A stretch of 64,000 bases of DNA from Apodemus sylvaticus (taxonomy: Eukaryota > Chordata > Mammalia > Rodentia > Muridae), in contig NC_067495.1 of the NCBI RefSeq assembly GCF_947179515.1, forward strand, positions 25,180,216-25,244,215, given 5' to 3'. A program made the translations under genes and the position numbers. Within the stretch, counting starts at the first letter, position 1. Every line of letters starts with the position of its first letter. Positions 1 to 10,552 of this stretch are shown here, piece after piece. Under the pieces are notes generated by a model. The model was not told the origin of the DNA and did no database searches. It saw nothing but the letters and a program-made list of their open reading frames with translations.

Positions 1-980
1 TTCTTCACTTGAAAGACATCTGGGGATCCAGGATCACATGTGGAGAGGAACAGGAGGGATGGACAGAAAATTATGAAAATAAATGGAAATCTGCAACTGA
101 TGAGGGTGTGGAAGTAGGTGACATCTCCAGGAGGAGACAGAGACCTGGAATTAGGAAAGAACCCAAGAATCAATCAATGGGGTTGTGTTTAGCTATGATT
201 CATAGCATTGGGAATATGGAACATGAAGAGGGCACCTCCTATAGCCAGACAGGAAATCTAAAGGAACAACAGGGACACCAACCCATCCATACAACTTTCT
301 ACCCAAAATTTATTCTGTCTACAAATAAATTCAAGGACTGGGGATTGAGTAGTGACTGAAGAAACAACCAACCAATAACAAACCTAACTTGAGACCGATC
401 CCATAGACAATCACCAATCCATGACACTATTAATGATACTCTGTTATGCTTGCAGATAGGAGTCTAGCATGGCTGTCCTCTGAGAGATTCCACCCAGCAG
501 CTGACTCAGACAGATACAGACACCCACAGCCAAACAGTGGATTGGGGACTCTTATGGAAGAACAGGAGGAAGGATTACAGGCCCTAGAGGGGATAGGAAC
601 GCAACAGAGTTAATTAACTTGGACCCTTAGTGCATTCAGAGACTGAACCACCTAGCCCTCCCCACACATATGTAGCAGATGTGCAGCTCGGTCTTCATGT
701 GGATCCCGAACAACTGGATCAGGGGCTGTCCCAAAAGCTGTTGCCTGTACGTGGGATATGTTCTACTAACTATGCTGCCTTTTCTGGCCTCAGTGGGCGA
801 AGTTGTGCCTAGCCTCACAGAGACTTGATACATTCGGTGAGGGGATACTCAGGAGGCCCCACCCACTCAGAAGAGAAGGGGAGCATTGTATGGGGGGAGG
901 ATTGTAGAAGGGGGTGACTTGGAGGGGGCAGTGATTGGGACATAAAGTGAATAAGTAATAATAATAATAATTTAAAAACA
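1..980 (+). mobile_element. LINE-1 3' UTR (Lx/L1Md-type), cut by window start
   Basis: This reads as a rodent L1 3' untranslated region from the first base. It has the block ending CAAGGACTGGGGATTGAGTAG (about 333-353), the CAGCTGACTCAGACAGATAC block (about 499-518), and the terminal part with GGAGGCCCCACCCACTCAG and a final ATAATAATAATAATTT tail near 957-973. The same end occurs in reverse at 15098-15662, which confirms it is interspersed. It has no coding function; the body of the element lies outside the window. Confidence 0.85.
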
Positions 981-1004
981 ATTGTGCACCACATCATTCA
1001 TGCA

Positions 1005-1052
1005 GTACTAGAAATTGAAGCCAGAGCTTTGTGCATGCTAGTCAGGTAGCAT
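1005..1052 (-). mobile_element. ID/B4-type SINE fragment
   Basis: About 48 bases match the reverse of the tRNA-derived ID/B4 head (CTAGAAATTGAAGCCAGAGC, then GTGCATGCTAGTCAGG). The element is short and diverged. The rest of 981-1312 shows nothing recognisable. Confidence 0.5.
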
Positions 1053-2200
1053 GGAAATGTAGCACCAATGGGGGTACATTCACAGCCCCTTCTCACAGTC
1101 TTAATGAAGATTCAGGCTCTGGGGGCAACCTCTTGGGCCACACACTAGATGTAATCAAGTCCATAGCCAAGGTCGCTTGCCTGAGTTCTGGGATCACAAA
1201 AGGACACAAAGCCTCCTGCCTCTTGATTGAATGACAGACTCACCTAGCAGTTGGATGCAGATCTGTAGTGTGCTCATTCAGCTTCCTGACAGAGAAACCC
1301 AGCCGTCGGGAAAGACTAAATGCGTGGAGTAGAAAGGCCAGCTGCAGGGTCAAGCATGGGCCCACACAGGGCAGATGTGACAAAGGCCGAAAGCATTGCT
1401 AGGCAGGGCCTAGTAACTGGTCAGCACCAAAACAGAATCTACTTAGCAAGTGTAGGAATCACTCTGGGTGGGGCTACTGTTGCACAGTCTATTCCTGGTA
1501 CATTTCAAAAGCCTCATAATCTATCGCCATGGACAAATAATCATGGTTACTTTAATTCTGCTTATTTGTGAGTCTGTTTCTGATAAACAATGAGTGGGCT
1601 CTTGGCTTATAGTGCTCGTAATGGAGTTGAATATGCATTGTTGAAATGGTGAATTGCTTTGGCCATTAGCAACTTCTACCAGCTTATTTAGTGAAAATGT
1701 TCAGTATTAGCAAAAGAGCGGAAAGATGTGCCCTCATACACAACCAGTGAGAGGTAAATTGAGACCTTTCCAGGGAAGTAATTTCACAAAAACACTCCTT
1801 TCATTCAGTCTACTATCTCCACTTTATGAGCACAACATATACACAGAAGGTCAAGCACACAGGGATTTGATGTTACAGTGTGTATAACAGCATGACAGAA
1901 ATCAGAGACATGGACATATTTGCTCCACACCACCTACCTGCCCTCTTGTTCTTAGCATACCTGTAATGGGAAGGTTCATGCAAGGTCCTAGCCTAACCTC
2001 TACTATGGACCCAACTTTGTGGCTTAAGACTTCTGCCACAGGTCGTTCTCAGGCCACAGAAGGCCAGTCAGACTGTGACAGGCAGAGCAAAGAATTACAT
2101 AGTAGTTAATTAAGGAGGACCACACTCCACCAATGGGAGAAAGAGATGAAAGGTGAATGCCCAGCCTTCCTATCTCTAGAGAGGCAATTTACAACATTTC
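1053..2200. other. Unassigned sequence containing one arm of an inverted repeat
   Basis: I see no gene or classifiable repeat here. The only structure is 1313-1409, which reappears inverted at 2896-2982. The 83-residue frame at 1320-1571 runs through that arm and matches no protein I know. Confidence 0.5.
1313..1409 (+). repeat. Left arm of a distant inverted repeat
   Basis: The sequence around AGCTGCAGGGTCAAGCATGG (1339-1358) and the following GGGCAGATGTGACAAAGGC is found in reverse complement at 2896-2982. The core of about 75 bases is about 93% identical by eye. This could be two insertions of an undescribed interspersed repeat or a local inverted duplication. Confidence 0.75.
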
Positions 2201-2201
2201 A

Positions 2202-2330
2202 GAGAGAGAGGGGGGAGGGAGAAAGGGATAGAGGAGAGGAGAGGAGAGGAGAGGAGAGGAGAGGAGAGAAGAGAAGAGAAGAAAAGAAAAGAGGAGAGAA
2301 GAGAAGAGGGGAGAAGGGAGAAGGGAGAAT
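2202..2330. repeat. GGAGA/GAAAA purine-rich tract
   Basis: A run of GGAGA pentamers grades into GAAAA-type units and then GGGAGAA. It produces the Arg/Glu/Lys-rich and Leu/Ser-rich shadow frames on the two strands, none of which is a gene. Confidence 0.9.
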
Positions 2331-2524
2331 GAGCCCATGGATTGAGGTCCATCTGCCAAAAGCAACCAACAGTTCTGTCTCATCCTCCAACTCATTCTCA
2401 TGTCTTTCTGATTCCTGGGATCATCTCTCAAATAAATTACCCGTGCTTTCACTTGGGAACCCAAATCAACAGTCATTCTATTATCAAAAATACGTGTGGA
2501 AAAATAAAAATAAACAGGGTTGAT

Positions 2525-2870
2525 TGGTGGGGTACATTTATACAGTGGAATATTGTAATGTCATTAATATTACCTTGGACTCTAGAAGAAAAGAAAGCAT
2601 GTTGTCATATATGGATTTATATATGAAAACTCATAGCAGATTTATTCGTAATAGCTCTAAAGTATAAAATGCAAGTATTAATTAGCATGTGACTGGATAA
2701 AAATGTGGCATAGCCCTATTATAGTATATTGCTTAGAAATAAAAGAGATGGGATAGTGTTGATACAGGCAAAATAAACCTAGAAATGAATATAGAAGATG
2801 AAAATATGCAGAGAAGAGATGATGCATGACTTCACTTATGTGAAGTAAAACTGCAGTATAAACTGGGCTT
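2525..2870 (+). mobile_element. Ancient LINE-1 ORF2 3' fragment
   Basis: Degenerate L1 ORF2 C-terminal landmarks are present: ACAGTGGAATATTGTAATGT (about 2541-2560), an 'isolated cell' stretch near 2635-2700 (CATAGCAGATTTATTCGTAATAGC), and the terminal CTTCACTTATGTGAAGT region. There are many stops, and the sequence is much older than the L1 pieces at 7657 or 34853. Confidence 0.6.
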
Positions 2871-2895
2871 CACTTATGTAAAACTTCACTATAAA

Positions 2896-2982
2896 CCCTG
2901 CCTAGCAACGCTTTCAGCCTTTGTCACATCTGCCCTGTGTGTGCCCATGCTTGACCCTGCAGCTGCCTCACAGCTTTAGTCT
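2896..2982 (-). repeat. Right arm of the inverted repeat starting at 1313
   Basis: This is the reverse complement of 1313-1409, running from CCCTGCCTAGCAACGC to AGCTTTAGTCT. It sits between an old L1 fragment and a B1 fragment. With the left arm it makes about 90-base arms separated by about 1.5 kb. Confidence 0.75.
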
Positions 2983-2986
2983 CCTC

Positions 2987-3086
2987 AACACTTAGGAGGC
3001 AGAAGCAGGAGGATCTCAGAGTTTGAGGCTAGCCTGGTCTACATAGTGAGTTCCAGGCCAGCCAGAGATAGATATAAAACAAGTCT
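2987..3086 (+). mobile_element. B1 SINE, 5'-truncated
   Basis: 7SL-derived B1 body: ACTTAGGAGGCAGAAGCAGG, then TTTGAGGCTAGCCTGGTCTA and GTGAGTTCCAGGCCAGCC. The Pol III A box end is missing. Confidence 0.85.
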
Positions 3087-3862
3087 ATATTGGCAAAACA
3101 AATCCAAAATTTCCTAGGATGAGGGAGGTATCAATGAGGACAAAGAGGGAGAAAGGCAGAATTACAAATGGAAACAAATAAACCTTTAGAAGCAATGGAC
3201 ATGTTCGTTATCCTGATTGCAGTGTTCACTCCATGGGTGTTCACAAATGCTGACATCCATCAGTGTGGGGTTTCCTGTATGCCATTTTTTAAAAATGAGA
3301 AGTGGCCTGAATGAAAATGACGACATGAAAATCATTCATTTTAAATTGATAGTTAAAATCAAAAGCTGATTTTATGTCAATGTGAACATATAAGTATAGA
3401 TATCCATACACATTCAGATTGAGGATTAAAATGAAAAGGTCCAAAATGTTGCTAGTATTTAGCTTGAGAATTTGGGGAGTGACAGTGATTTGGTTTTCTT
3501 TCTGGTTTTCTTTTCTTTATTTCTTCTTCCTCCCTTTATTTTCTTTTTGATAGATATACCTTCCAATTTTGATAATGGATAATTATTACTTCTGTAAAGT
3601 AGAAAAATAAATCAATAAAGACAGAAAGTATTTTGTGCTACATGTAGGAGAGGCTAGTGACTTGCAAATTAGATTTTTGGACCCTGGGTGTTTCATCAAG
3701 ATGCTTCAGGTTGGCCCACAAGGGAATAAGGATAGATGTGGCCAGAACTTCAGTTTGCCTCAAAATTGAGATGTTTTTCATGTAAGGAACACATTTGAAG
3801 GTCTGAAATACTGAGGCATGAGGCAGCAAGTAAGTGCTTTATGGTGAAGACAGACCTTAGGA
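3087..3862. other. Unassigned AT-rich sequence with a pyrimidine tract
   Basis: No gene is visible. A T/C-rich tract lies at about 3490-3550 (TTTCTTTCTGGTTTTCTTTT). The 63-residue reverse frame at 3638-3829 has no recognisable domain. Confidence 0.5.
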
Positions 3863-3863
3863 G

Positions 3864-4040
3864 CAATGGTTTTCAACCCTTTTAAGTGGAATGACCCTTT
3901 CACAGGGGTCACCTAAGAACATCAAAAAAAATCATATATATTTACATTACTATTCATAATAGTAGCAAAGTTACTGTTATGAAGTAGCAACAAAAATAAT
4001 GCTATAGTTGGAAGTCAAGCACAACATGAAGAACAGCTTG
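3864..4040 (+). mobile_element. URR1-type hAT DNA transposon, partial
   Basis: This begins with a diverged hAT end (CAATGGTTTTCAACCC) and continues with the URR1 body: ACCCTTTCACAGGGGTCACC, TACATTACTATTCATAATAG, GTTATGAAGTAGCAAC. The 3' terminal inverted repeat is missing. It is non-autonomous and has no transposase. The complete copy at 43203-43424 confirms the family. Confidence 0.85.
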
Positions 4041-4400
4041 ATGAAGTTTTATAGTAGGGAAACAAGGAAGTTATTTGTAAAATTCACTGATGAAACATCA
4101 GGTAGGCAGCGATAGCAAACAAAGGAGTTCTCTGCTTATTGGTATCACACATTTTGATTGTTCTCTGATGACATTCTTAGAAGTGAAGGGATCCATTTGT
4201 ATATTCCAAAAAAGGACTTTACTTGATAGTCACAAGGGCCTTAGCTGAAACAGCAGTAGGCAGTAAAGTGCTGTTAAAGGCACTAAAGATATGGCAAGGT
4301 AATTTGGCTCCAGACCTGCGACATTCCTGCCCTCCACAATTGAAGACTTAGTGTTGTAGAATAGTCACACAGCTTTCCCCTGGGGACTTCAGTTCACACT
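4041..4400. mobile_element. Unclassified LTR-like interspersed repeat, copy 1
   Basis: Homologous by eye to 16235-16960. Shared landmarks are TGAAGTTTTATAG, ATGACATTCTTAG, GATAGTCACA, AATTTGGCTCCAGACCTGC and GGGACTTCAGTTCACA. It resembles a rodent LTR (RMER-like) but I cannot name it with confidence. There is no reading frame. Confidence 0.6.
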
Positions 4401-4725
4401 CTCTTCCTTGAAGTAAGATCTATCCACTGCACAGGACGCAGCTGATCACACAAGATCACTTCTGTTAGGAATCCAAAAGACTCCACAGCAGTGCCAAGAG
4501 TAGTGGGAGAGACACTGAAAAGGGGCGTGCTTCCAGAAGCTGTGCCCCATTTGGTATTAAATAACTAATACTTTATCAAGGTAATAGGAATTTCCTTGCT
4601 CGTGTAGCTTAGACCTTATCTACCTGGCTATGACCCTGTCTTCTCCCAATGCTGTCACAAAAGATACTGAAAATCCAGACTCCTCATTTCTACCTGAAAC
4701 CAAAAAGACACACAACTTTCTCCTG
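4401..4725. other. Unassigned; holds a copy of the palindrome unit
   Basis: 4454-4522 (GATCACTTCTGTTAGGAATC, then AGACTCCACAGCAGTGCCAA) is a third copy of the unit that forms the palindrome at 5702-6075, here in plus orientation. Nothing else is recognised. Confidence 0.6.
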
Positions 4726-4751
4726 GCTTTCTTTCTTTCTTTCTTTCTTTT

Positions 4752-4827
<76 letters not shown>
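4726..4827. repeat. (CTTT)n microsatellite
   Basis: About 25 tetramers, nearly uninterrupted (one slip near 4750). It is a polypurine-polypyrimidine mirror sequence. The Phe/Leu/Ser frames and the reverse KKERKKE frames here are artefacts of the array. Confidence 0.97.
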
Positions 4828-5701
4828 GTGGCAAGGATCCCTAACAGCTGTGTGTCTTCTGCAGTAAACTCATATAACCTTTCTGGAATTATCCAAGTGG
4901 GGACTAAGAAGGGTGTGTAGTATTTGCTGTTGCCAAAGCATGTGTGAGGCAGTGAGCTAGTATGACACAGACTGAGTCCAGTTCCTGAGCCAACATGGGC
5001 TATATGGAGGAAAGGACATACCCTGGGGCTTATTAGCTCCTTGATCCTCATAATCCTAGTTTAATACCAAACATTAAGTCTTTACTGGCATCAAAATCTA
5101 GGTATCTTGTTAGGTCCATTTTTGTTTCATTGTTGGTTGGTTGGTTGGTTGGTTATTTTCTTAGTTTCAATGGTTTATTATTAGAAGAATAGAAAGAGAA
5201 AAGCAGATAGAGAAATAAAGAGAAAGGAGAAGATAGAGGGATGGCCATGGCCACGTGGAAAGCAGAGAAAGAATGGAGAAAGAGGGAGAACAGAGCGAGA
5301 GGCAGAGAGGGCAGAGAGAGAGGTCCATGTTTTGAAGACAATTCAAAGTGCCTAGCAGTTCAAAGCTTGCCAAAGAAAGGAAAGTCAGCCCACTCATTTC
5401 TGACCCATGGCCTGCTAGAAGGTTTGCTTTGGTGACAGTCAGGAAGCAGTCTATCAAATACAGTGGAGTCCTGTCTGTGGACAGATTGTCTCCACACAGT
5501 GTTGCTCTTCAAGTTAAATGTTCACCAGACAATTTGGGTTCCAAATGACTTAAGAAGAGCATTTTCGTCTGCATCAACCTTGGCTCTAGTTTGAATAGAG
5601 AATGGTTACTCTAAAGTAGTCCTCCACTGACAAAGATATGTTCAAGACGATTTGAAAACATAGCCACAAACTAAGCAATAGATTTGTGATGTGCTTGCAG
5701 A
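4828..5701. other. Unassigned, with (TTGG)n and a GA-rich tract
   Basis: (TTGG)n lies at 5131-5154, and a GA-rich low-complexity tract at about 5180-5325 gives spurious Glu/Arg frames. The remainder matches no repeat or gene I recognise. Confidence 0.5.
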
Positions 5702-6075
5702 AAATGTTCTCAACACTCTTTTGGTCTTAGGAGCTCCATTTAAAATTGTGATTTTTTTTTTCAGCAGGATTGTCTTTCTCTATGAGATGAAAAGTGCAAG
5801 ACTACACATGATCACTCCTGTTAGGAATCCAGAGGACTCCACTGCAATGGCAAGGATAATGGTAGAGATGCTGAAAAGACACTGAGAAGAGATTGAGAGG
5901 ATAAAGTCCACTTCTTTTTACTGTCTCTCCCGCCACCCTTGGCACTGCAGTGGAGTCCTCTTGGTTCCTAGGTCTTCTGTGGTATTTTACCTTTCATCTA
6001 ATAGAGAAAGGCAATTCTGGTAACAATCACAATCTTAAATGAAGTACCTAAGACCAAAACAGTGTCAACTGCATT
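5702..6075. repeat. Imperfect palindrome (inverted repeat, short spacer)
   Basis: The left arm 5702-5882 is matched in reverse complement by 5911-6075 with a spacer of about 28 bases. Anchor blocks are TTTTGGTCTTAGG / CCTAAGACCAAAA, ATTGTGATT / AATCACAAT, CTTTCTCTAT / ATAGAGAAAG, and AGGACTCCACTGCA / TGCAGTGGAGTCCT. Identity is about 75% by eye with small indels. A further plus-strand copy of the inner part lies at 4454-4522, so the arms may be two copies of one dispersed unit in opposite orientation. Confidence 0.8.
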
Positions 6076-7622
6076 AGTATTAGTATCTCTGAGCTTAGAG
6101 AATAATAGGTTAAAATAAGGATAGCTTATCCAAAAATAATATGTCATTTATCCCCACCCAGAGAATTTCAATTTCCTAACTGTAGCTTTTATGCTTGGAA
6201 CCTGGAAGTCAACCAACACATAGGATAAGGTCACAGTCATCGAGCACGCTGGAATAAAAAGATGAGGCCACTCACCACAGGCCCCATCTGGCCACTTGAG
6301 TGACTGCAACTGCAGATCTGTGGCTCACTTAGGACCAGATGGCTCGGGTGCTCTAGGCTAAGACACAAGAGCAGTTCCAGCTGGCTTGCTCCTAAGTGAA
6401 ATTTGGACTCAAGAAAGTTTCAAATACTGATGACAGAGTCCCATCCTAAAACTTCTAATGTCAGAGGTCTGAATCAGGCCTAGACATGAAAGCCCTAAAG
6501 ATAATACTGATAGACAGCCATGATTGGGAAGCATTGTTTTAAAGAAGAACCTATTGGTCTGTTCTTACAATAAACTCTTCTTGGAACTCAACAGCCATTT
6601 GTTCACATATTGTCCATGGTGCCTTGACTACATCAATAGCAGAAATCAGGAGATTCAACAGAGATGGGAAAAGCTGCAGAGGCAAAAATGCTTATTGTCC
6701 AGGAGAGAAGCTTCAGGGAGATATTCATCATCATGAAAAAAAAATCTTCATGGAATGTAAATATTAAGGTAATGAGGTTTCAGGGTCTTTCCTGTTTTTC
6801 TGTTGCCTTACAAAATACATGGTGTTCTCAGGCCATGGCTAAGGACACCCAAGGAAGGAAAGGTCAGGCTAGTTTGTGTTAGTCAAAGCAAGGAGGCTAT
6901 GCTTTGAAAGACACATTTTCCAAAGAAATGAACAGATGTGGGGAGGAGTAAGCTTTAAGGAAGAGTTTCTAGAAGCTTTTGGAAGATGGGGGCTTGGGAG
7001 CTGTCACTCTGGAATGTATGGCACTGCAGAGGTGGATGAATCTGGTGATTTTTTTAAAATGTGGCTGTCTGGTATGAATCATGTTCCTCTTAGTCTGAGA
7101 GGCTTTTGTAAAGTTGCATACATTTTTCATACTTTTTTTTTTTTTTTTTAGGGCATCGGCTTAGTCTTTTTACAATGTGCTCCAATGAGCACAGTTGAAG
7201 GTGGATTTAAGGCACAGGATGACTGCACCTAAAAGCTAGCCATCTTTGACAGCTTTGGAGCAGTTGGCATGGAACATCTACAAAGCTATCAGTAGAAAAC
7301 TGAAAAGTAAAGTAGGAATCAAAAGGCTTACAGCAGAGCAATGCGGTACCTCTGGGTTAGTTTTCCCAGCTCTAAGTGGTTCTGATGAGACCTATACAAA
7401 TTAGTATCTGCAGTCCTCCTGGTCACTGGAGCCCACGATGTCCACTGCTACCTGGCTTTGAGGAGTACCAAGCATACTGACACTAAAGTGCCACCAGTAT
7501 TAGTGAAGTGACCACACTGTATTTGCCTTGCAGAGGCAAATTGCCATCACTCAGAATCTGGGCCTTTATAAAATAGAGGGGAAAAACTAGGATGAAAATA
7601 AATGCATTGTTATGAAAAAGCC
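6076..7622. other. Unassigned, apparently unique sequence
   Basis: No recognisable repeat or gene apart from a T run at 7131-7150. Short frames at 6524-6882 and 6876-7151 have no known domain. It could be ordinary intergenic DNA. Confidence 0.5.
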
Positions 7623-7979
7623 TTTCCAGAATAATCAGCAATCACCCTCACTTATTTATTTCTTTTTTTAAATATTTTTATTTTCTATATTCTTTCTTCA
7701 TATTCCAAATGCTTTCCCCTTTCCCGGATCCCCCCTCCCCATATATCCCATAAACCTTCTTCTCTCCATCCCTTCTCCAATCACCTCCCTCCTTTTTCTC
7801 TGTCCTTATATTCCCTTCCAATGCTAGATCAATCCTTTCCAGGATCAGGACCCTCTCCATACTTCTTCATGGGAGTCATTTGTTATGCGATTTGTGCCTT
7901 GGGTATTCAGGGCTTTTGGGCTAATTAATATCCACTTATCAGAGATTTCCAGAATAATCAGCAATCACCCTCACTTATT
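7623..7979 (-). mobile_element. 5'-truncated LINE-1 3' UTR with a 34-bp target-site duplication
   Basis: 7657-7945 is the antisense end of a murine L1. It opens with T-rich TTTTTTTAAATATTTTTATT (the poly-A side), then ATTCCAAATGCTTTCCCC and, near the right end, GGGCTAATTAATATCCACTT. It is flanked by perfect 34-base direct repeats at 7623-7656 and 7946-7979 (each starting TTTCCAGAATAATCAGCAAT). It is about 289 bases long with no coding capacity. Confidence 0.92.
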
Positions 7980-8432
7980 CTATGGCCTTTTGGCCATTCC
8001 AATGGGGAAAGAATGGTTTAGGAGCTTACATCTGTTAAGAGCTTTCATAGCAAGGTGATCTATGAAAGCAGCATAGGTAAAGGGAAAGCATAGGGCTATG
8101 CTGCCTTAGAGCAAGGGCCAAACCTTGGATGAAAGGCAAAAAGGGCATCTGAGCTGTTACATAATGTTCCAGCATTGTGGACCATCATGAGCTAGTGTTT
8201 ATCTCCAATTCAGAAAACAGTAGTCATCATTATTGCTTATTCATCACCTGCCCACAGGTTAGACCCTGAGAGCATCTGAATCAAGGAATGTTGGTATAAA
8301 ACATCATAGGGTGCATGCACATTCGCAGAGTACATTTCAAAAACCTAAGCTCTCATTTTTACTTGTTCCCCCATTTGTTTTTGTGATACTTTTGCTTTCT
8401 ATGCATGCTTACTGTATTATCTCATTAATTCT
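7980..8432. other. Unassigned, apparently unique sequence
   Basis: Nothing recognised. A short hairpin-like pair lies at 8040-8067 (GCTTTCATAG / CTATGAAAGC). Confidence 0.5.
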
Positions 8433-8850
8433 GCTTTAGTCCATTTGTACTACAACAATAGAACACTGCCAACTAGATGATTTTTAATTGACAGAGATGT
8501 ATTTGCTCCGTGGTACTAAAGACATGAAATCTGAAAGCATGGTGCTAGTACCTGGAAGCAGAATCACACAGTAGAAGATAAAAGGACAAGTGAAGGGAGA
8601 AAGAAAGGTATGGAGATATGAGAAATGAGAAAGGAAGGGAAGAAGAAGAGGGAAGGGAGAAGGGAGGGGGAAATTTCTGCCTTTTATTACGAATGTATTG
8701 CAGAATTTCTAACCTACTCCTGCAATGATGGTGTTGATCTATATCCTTATTATCTAATCATCTTTTAAAGGTCCTACTTCTCAACATTGTTATATTAGAG
8801 ATTGGATTTTAGCAGATGAACTTTGGGGGACAAGTTTAAACAACAGCACT
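8433..8850 (-). mobile_element. MaLR LTR (ERVL-MaLR class), antisense
   Basis: Mammalian MaLR LTR landmarks in reverse: TTTAGTCCATTTGTACTACA at the left, ACTCCTGCAATGATGG, TCTTTTAAAGGTCCTACTTC, CTCAACATTGTTATATTAG and GAACTTTGGGGGACAAG at the right. An internal GA-rich expansion lies at about 8575-8670. It is a solo LTR remnant with no retroviral genes. Confidence 0.75.
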
Positions 8851-9356
8851 TTGATAACACAAGTATAATTTGAAAAAGGAGAGGTCTATTTATAATTAAT
8901 CTACCTACACAGCCAAATGTCCACAACCAATGAATAGATAATGAAAATATGATATGGATTTACAGTGGCATTTTATTCAACTGTAAAGAAAAATTAAATT
9001 TACACTAAATAGATGGGGCTGGAAGACATTAAACTGCATAAGGAAACTCAGACCCAGAAAGACAAACATATTCTCATTCATATGTGTCTCTTAGCATCAA
9101 ATTTGTTAGATTTCTGTGTTTAATTTGGAGTTTTGTAGAACCAGGAAACTAGAAAGGGATTGTCCATGTAGAGAGGAGAGAAGACTCAAGGTAGTGTGTA
9201 GTAGTGATATGAAGAGAAAATGGAGAGGGAGTTTTAAGTGGGGATAGAAGGTTGGAAGAATAAAGAAGAGGAAGGGGATGTGGAAGGCTAAACACTGAGT
9301 ATATTAGAAAAGCTAAATGGAAAATGGAAACCTATTCTTTCATAAGCTTTATTCTC

Positions 9357-9402
9357 ATGTGTATATGTATATATGTGTGTATATATACACACATATGTAT
9401 TA
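9357..9402. repeat. TA/TG-TA/CA self-complementary tract
   Basis: GTGTGTATATATACACAC and its surroundings make a short perfect inverted repeat inside the L1 3' UTR, where a TA/TG-rich segment is normal for the family. Confidence 0.8.
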
Positions 9403-9661
9403 CCCTATAAAGGGACTTTACTCCTCTCATAAGCTACATATTGTCAGTGCCAGGTATTGGATACCACTCCACAAGCTGTATTCCAGAAATACCCTAAACA
9501 ATCTAAGCTATTGCCAGTGCCCTCGCATGCCTACCAGAACTTGATGGTAAGACTCTATTGCTGAAGACACCATACATTTCAGCCAAAAGACATACAAAAA
9601 TCAAGTTGGAAATTACCAGAAAGCTTCCTCCATGCTGGATAGCTCTCATAGCACCAAAAGG

Positions 9662-9679
9662 TTCTCTCTCTTTCTCTCC

Positions 9680-9714
<35 letters not shown>

Positions 9715-9720
9715 TGGTGT
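9662..9720. repeat. (CT)n(GT)n compound microsatellite
   Basis: CT dinucleotides pass directly into GT dinucleotides. It lies where the host L1 3' UTR family normally has a CT-rich stretch, so it grew from element sequence. Overlapping frames are spurious. Confidence 0.93.
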
Positions 9721-10140
9721 GTATGTGTAGAGGTGTCTTCAACAGACTTACCCAGCTGTGAATCTTGCAGATTACTATAATGACCAGTATGACAAGATAC
9801 AAGCATTGGGTACAATAGCAGCAGTTTTATAGGTTTAACCAATCGTTTACTGGTTGAATTTAAGGCCTACTTCAATGCCTGGTACTGTAAATCTGGACAA
9901 GAACTCGTGGGTGGGAGCATGCAGGTCTAAGGGATGAACTTAATAATGGATATAGTATCAAATTGACATTTAAATTTACATTTCTCCACCCATAGGTTAA
10001 TGTAGCACTCGGAGATTATAGGGGGAGCTTCCTTGTGTGATGGGCAGTGGTTAGTGCAGAAATTCACAACTGATGGAAATGCAGAGTGTCAGTGTAGTAC
10101 TCAGCCATAAAATGGGACATCTATGGAAACCCAAACCCAC

Positions 10141-10552
10141 TGTGGTGGTTTGAATAGGTTTTATTGCCACAGACTCATGTGTTTGAATGCTTGACCACAA
10201 GCAGTGGCACTGTGAGTGGCCTCACTGGAGTAGATGTAGCCTTCTTGGAGGAAATGTTTCACTGTGTAGGTGGGCTTTGATGTCTCCTATGCTCAAGCTC
10301 CACCCAGTGTGGAATCAGAGCCTCCTCCTGGCTGCCTGCAGAAGAAAGTCTCCTTCTGCTGCTTTTGGATCAAGAGGTAGAACTCTCAGCTCCTCCAGCA
10401 CCATATTTGCCTGCCTGCAGCTATGTTTCCCACCATGATGATAATGGACTGAACCTCTAAAACTGTAAGACAGCCCCAGTTAAATGTTTTCCTTTATAAG
10501 AGCTGCCTTGATCATAGTGTCCCTTCTCAGAAATGAAACCTTAACCAAGACA
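10141..10552 (+). mobile_element. Solo MaLR LTR with 5-bp target-site duplication
   Basis: Complete LTR from TGTGGTGGTTTGAAT to ACCTTAACCAAGACA (TG...CA ends, 412 bases), with the typical GAACTCTCAGCTCCTCCAGC and GATAATGGACTGAACCTC blocks. It is flanked by perfect CCCAC duplications at 10136-10140 and 10553-10557. It sits inside an L1 3' UTR. No internal genes are present. Confidence 0.9.

Larger units (their letters stand above)
8885..10140 (+). mobile_element. LINE-1 3' end (Lx/L1_Rod type), part 1
   Basis: Starts in degenerate ORF2 C-terminus (AGCCAAATGTCCACAACCAA near 8911; GATGGGGCTGGAAGACATTA near 9012) and runs into a long rodent L1 3' UTR. It has the CTGTATTCCAGAAATACCCT block, an internal CT/GT stretch, CAAGATACAAGCATTGGG and AACCAATCGTTTACTGG. 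The L1 is interrupted at 10140 by a MaLR LTR and resumes at 10553. Confidence 0.8.

Noticed and set aside
4620..5051. 143-residue reverse frame with KKERKKER repeats
   Set aside because: It is created by the (CTTT)n array; removing the array leaves no protein-like sequence.
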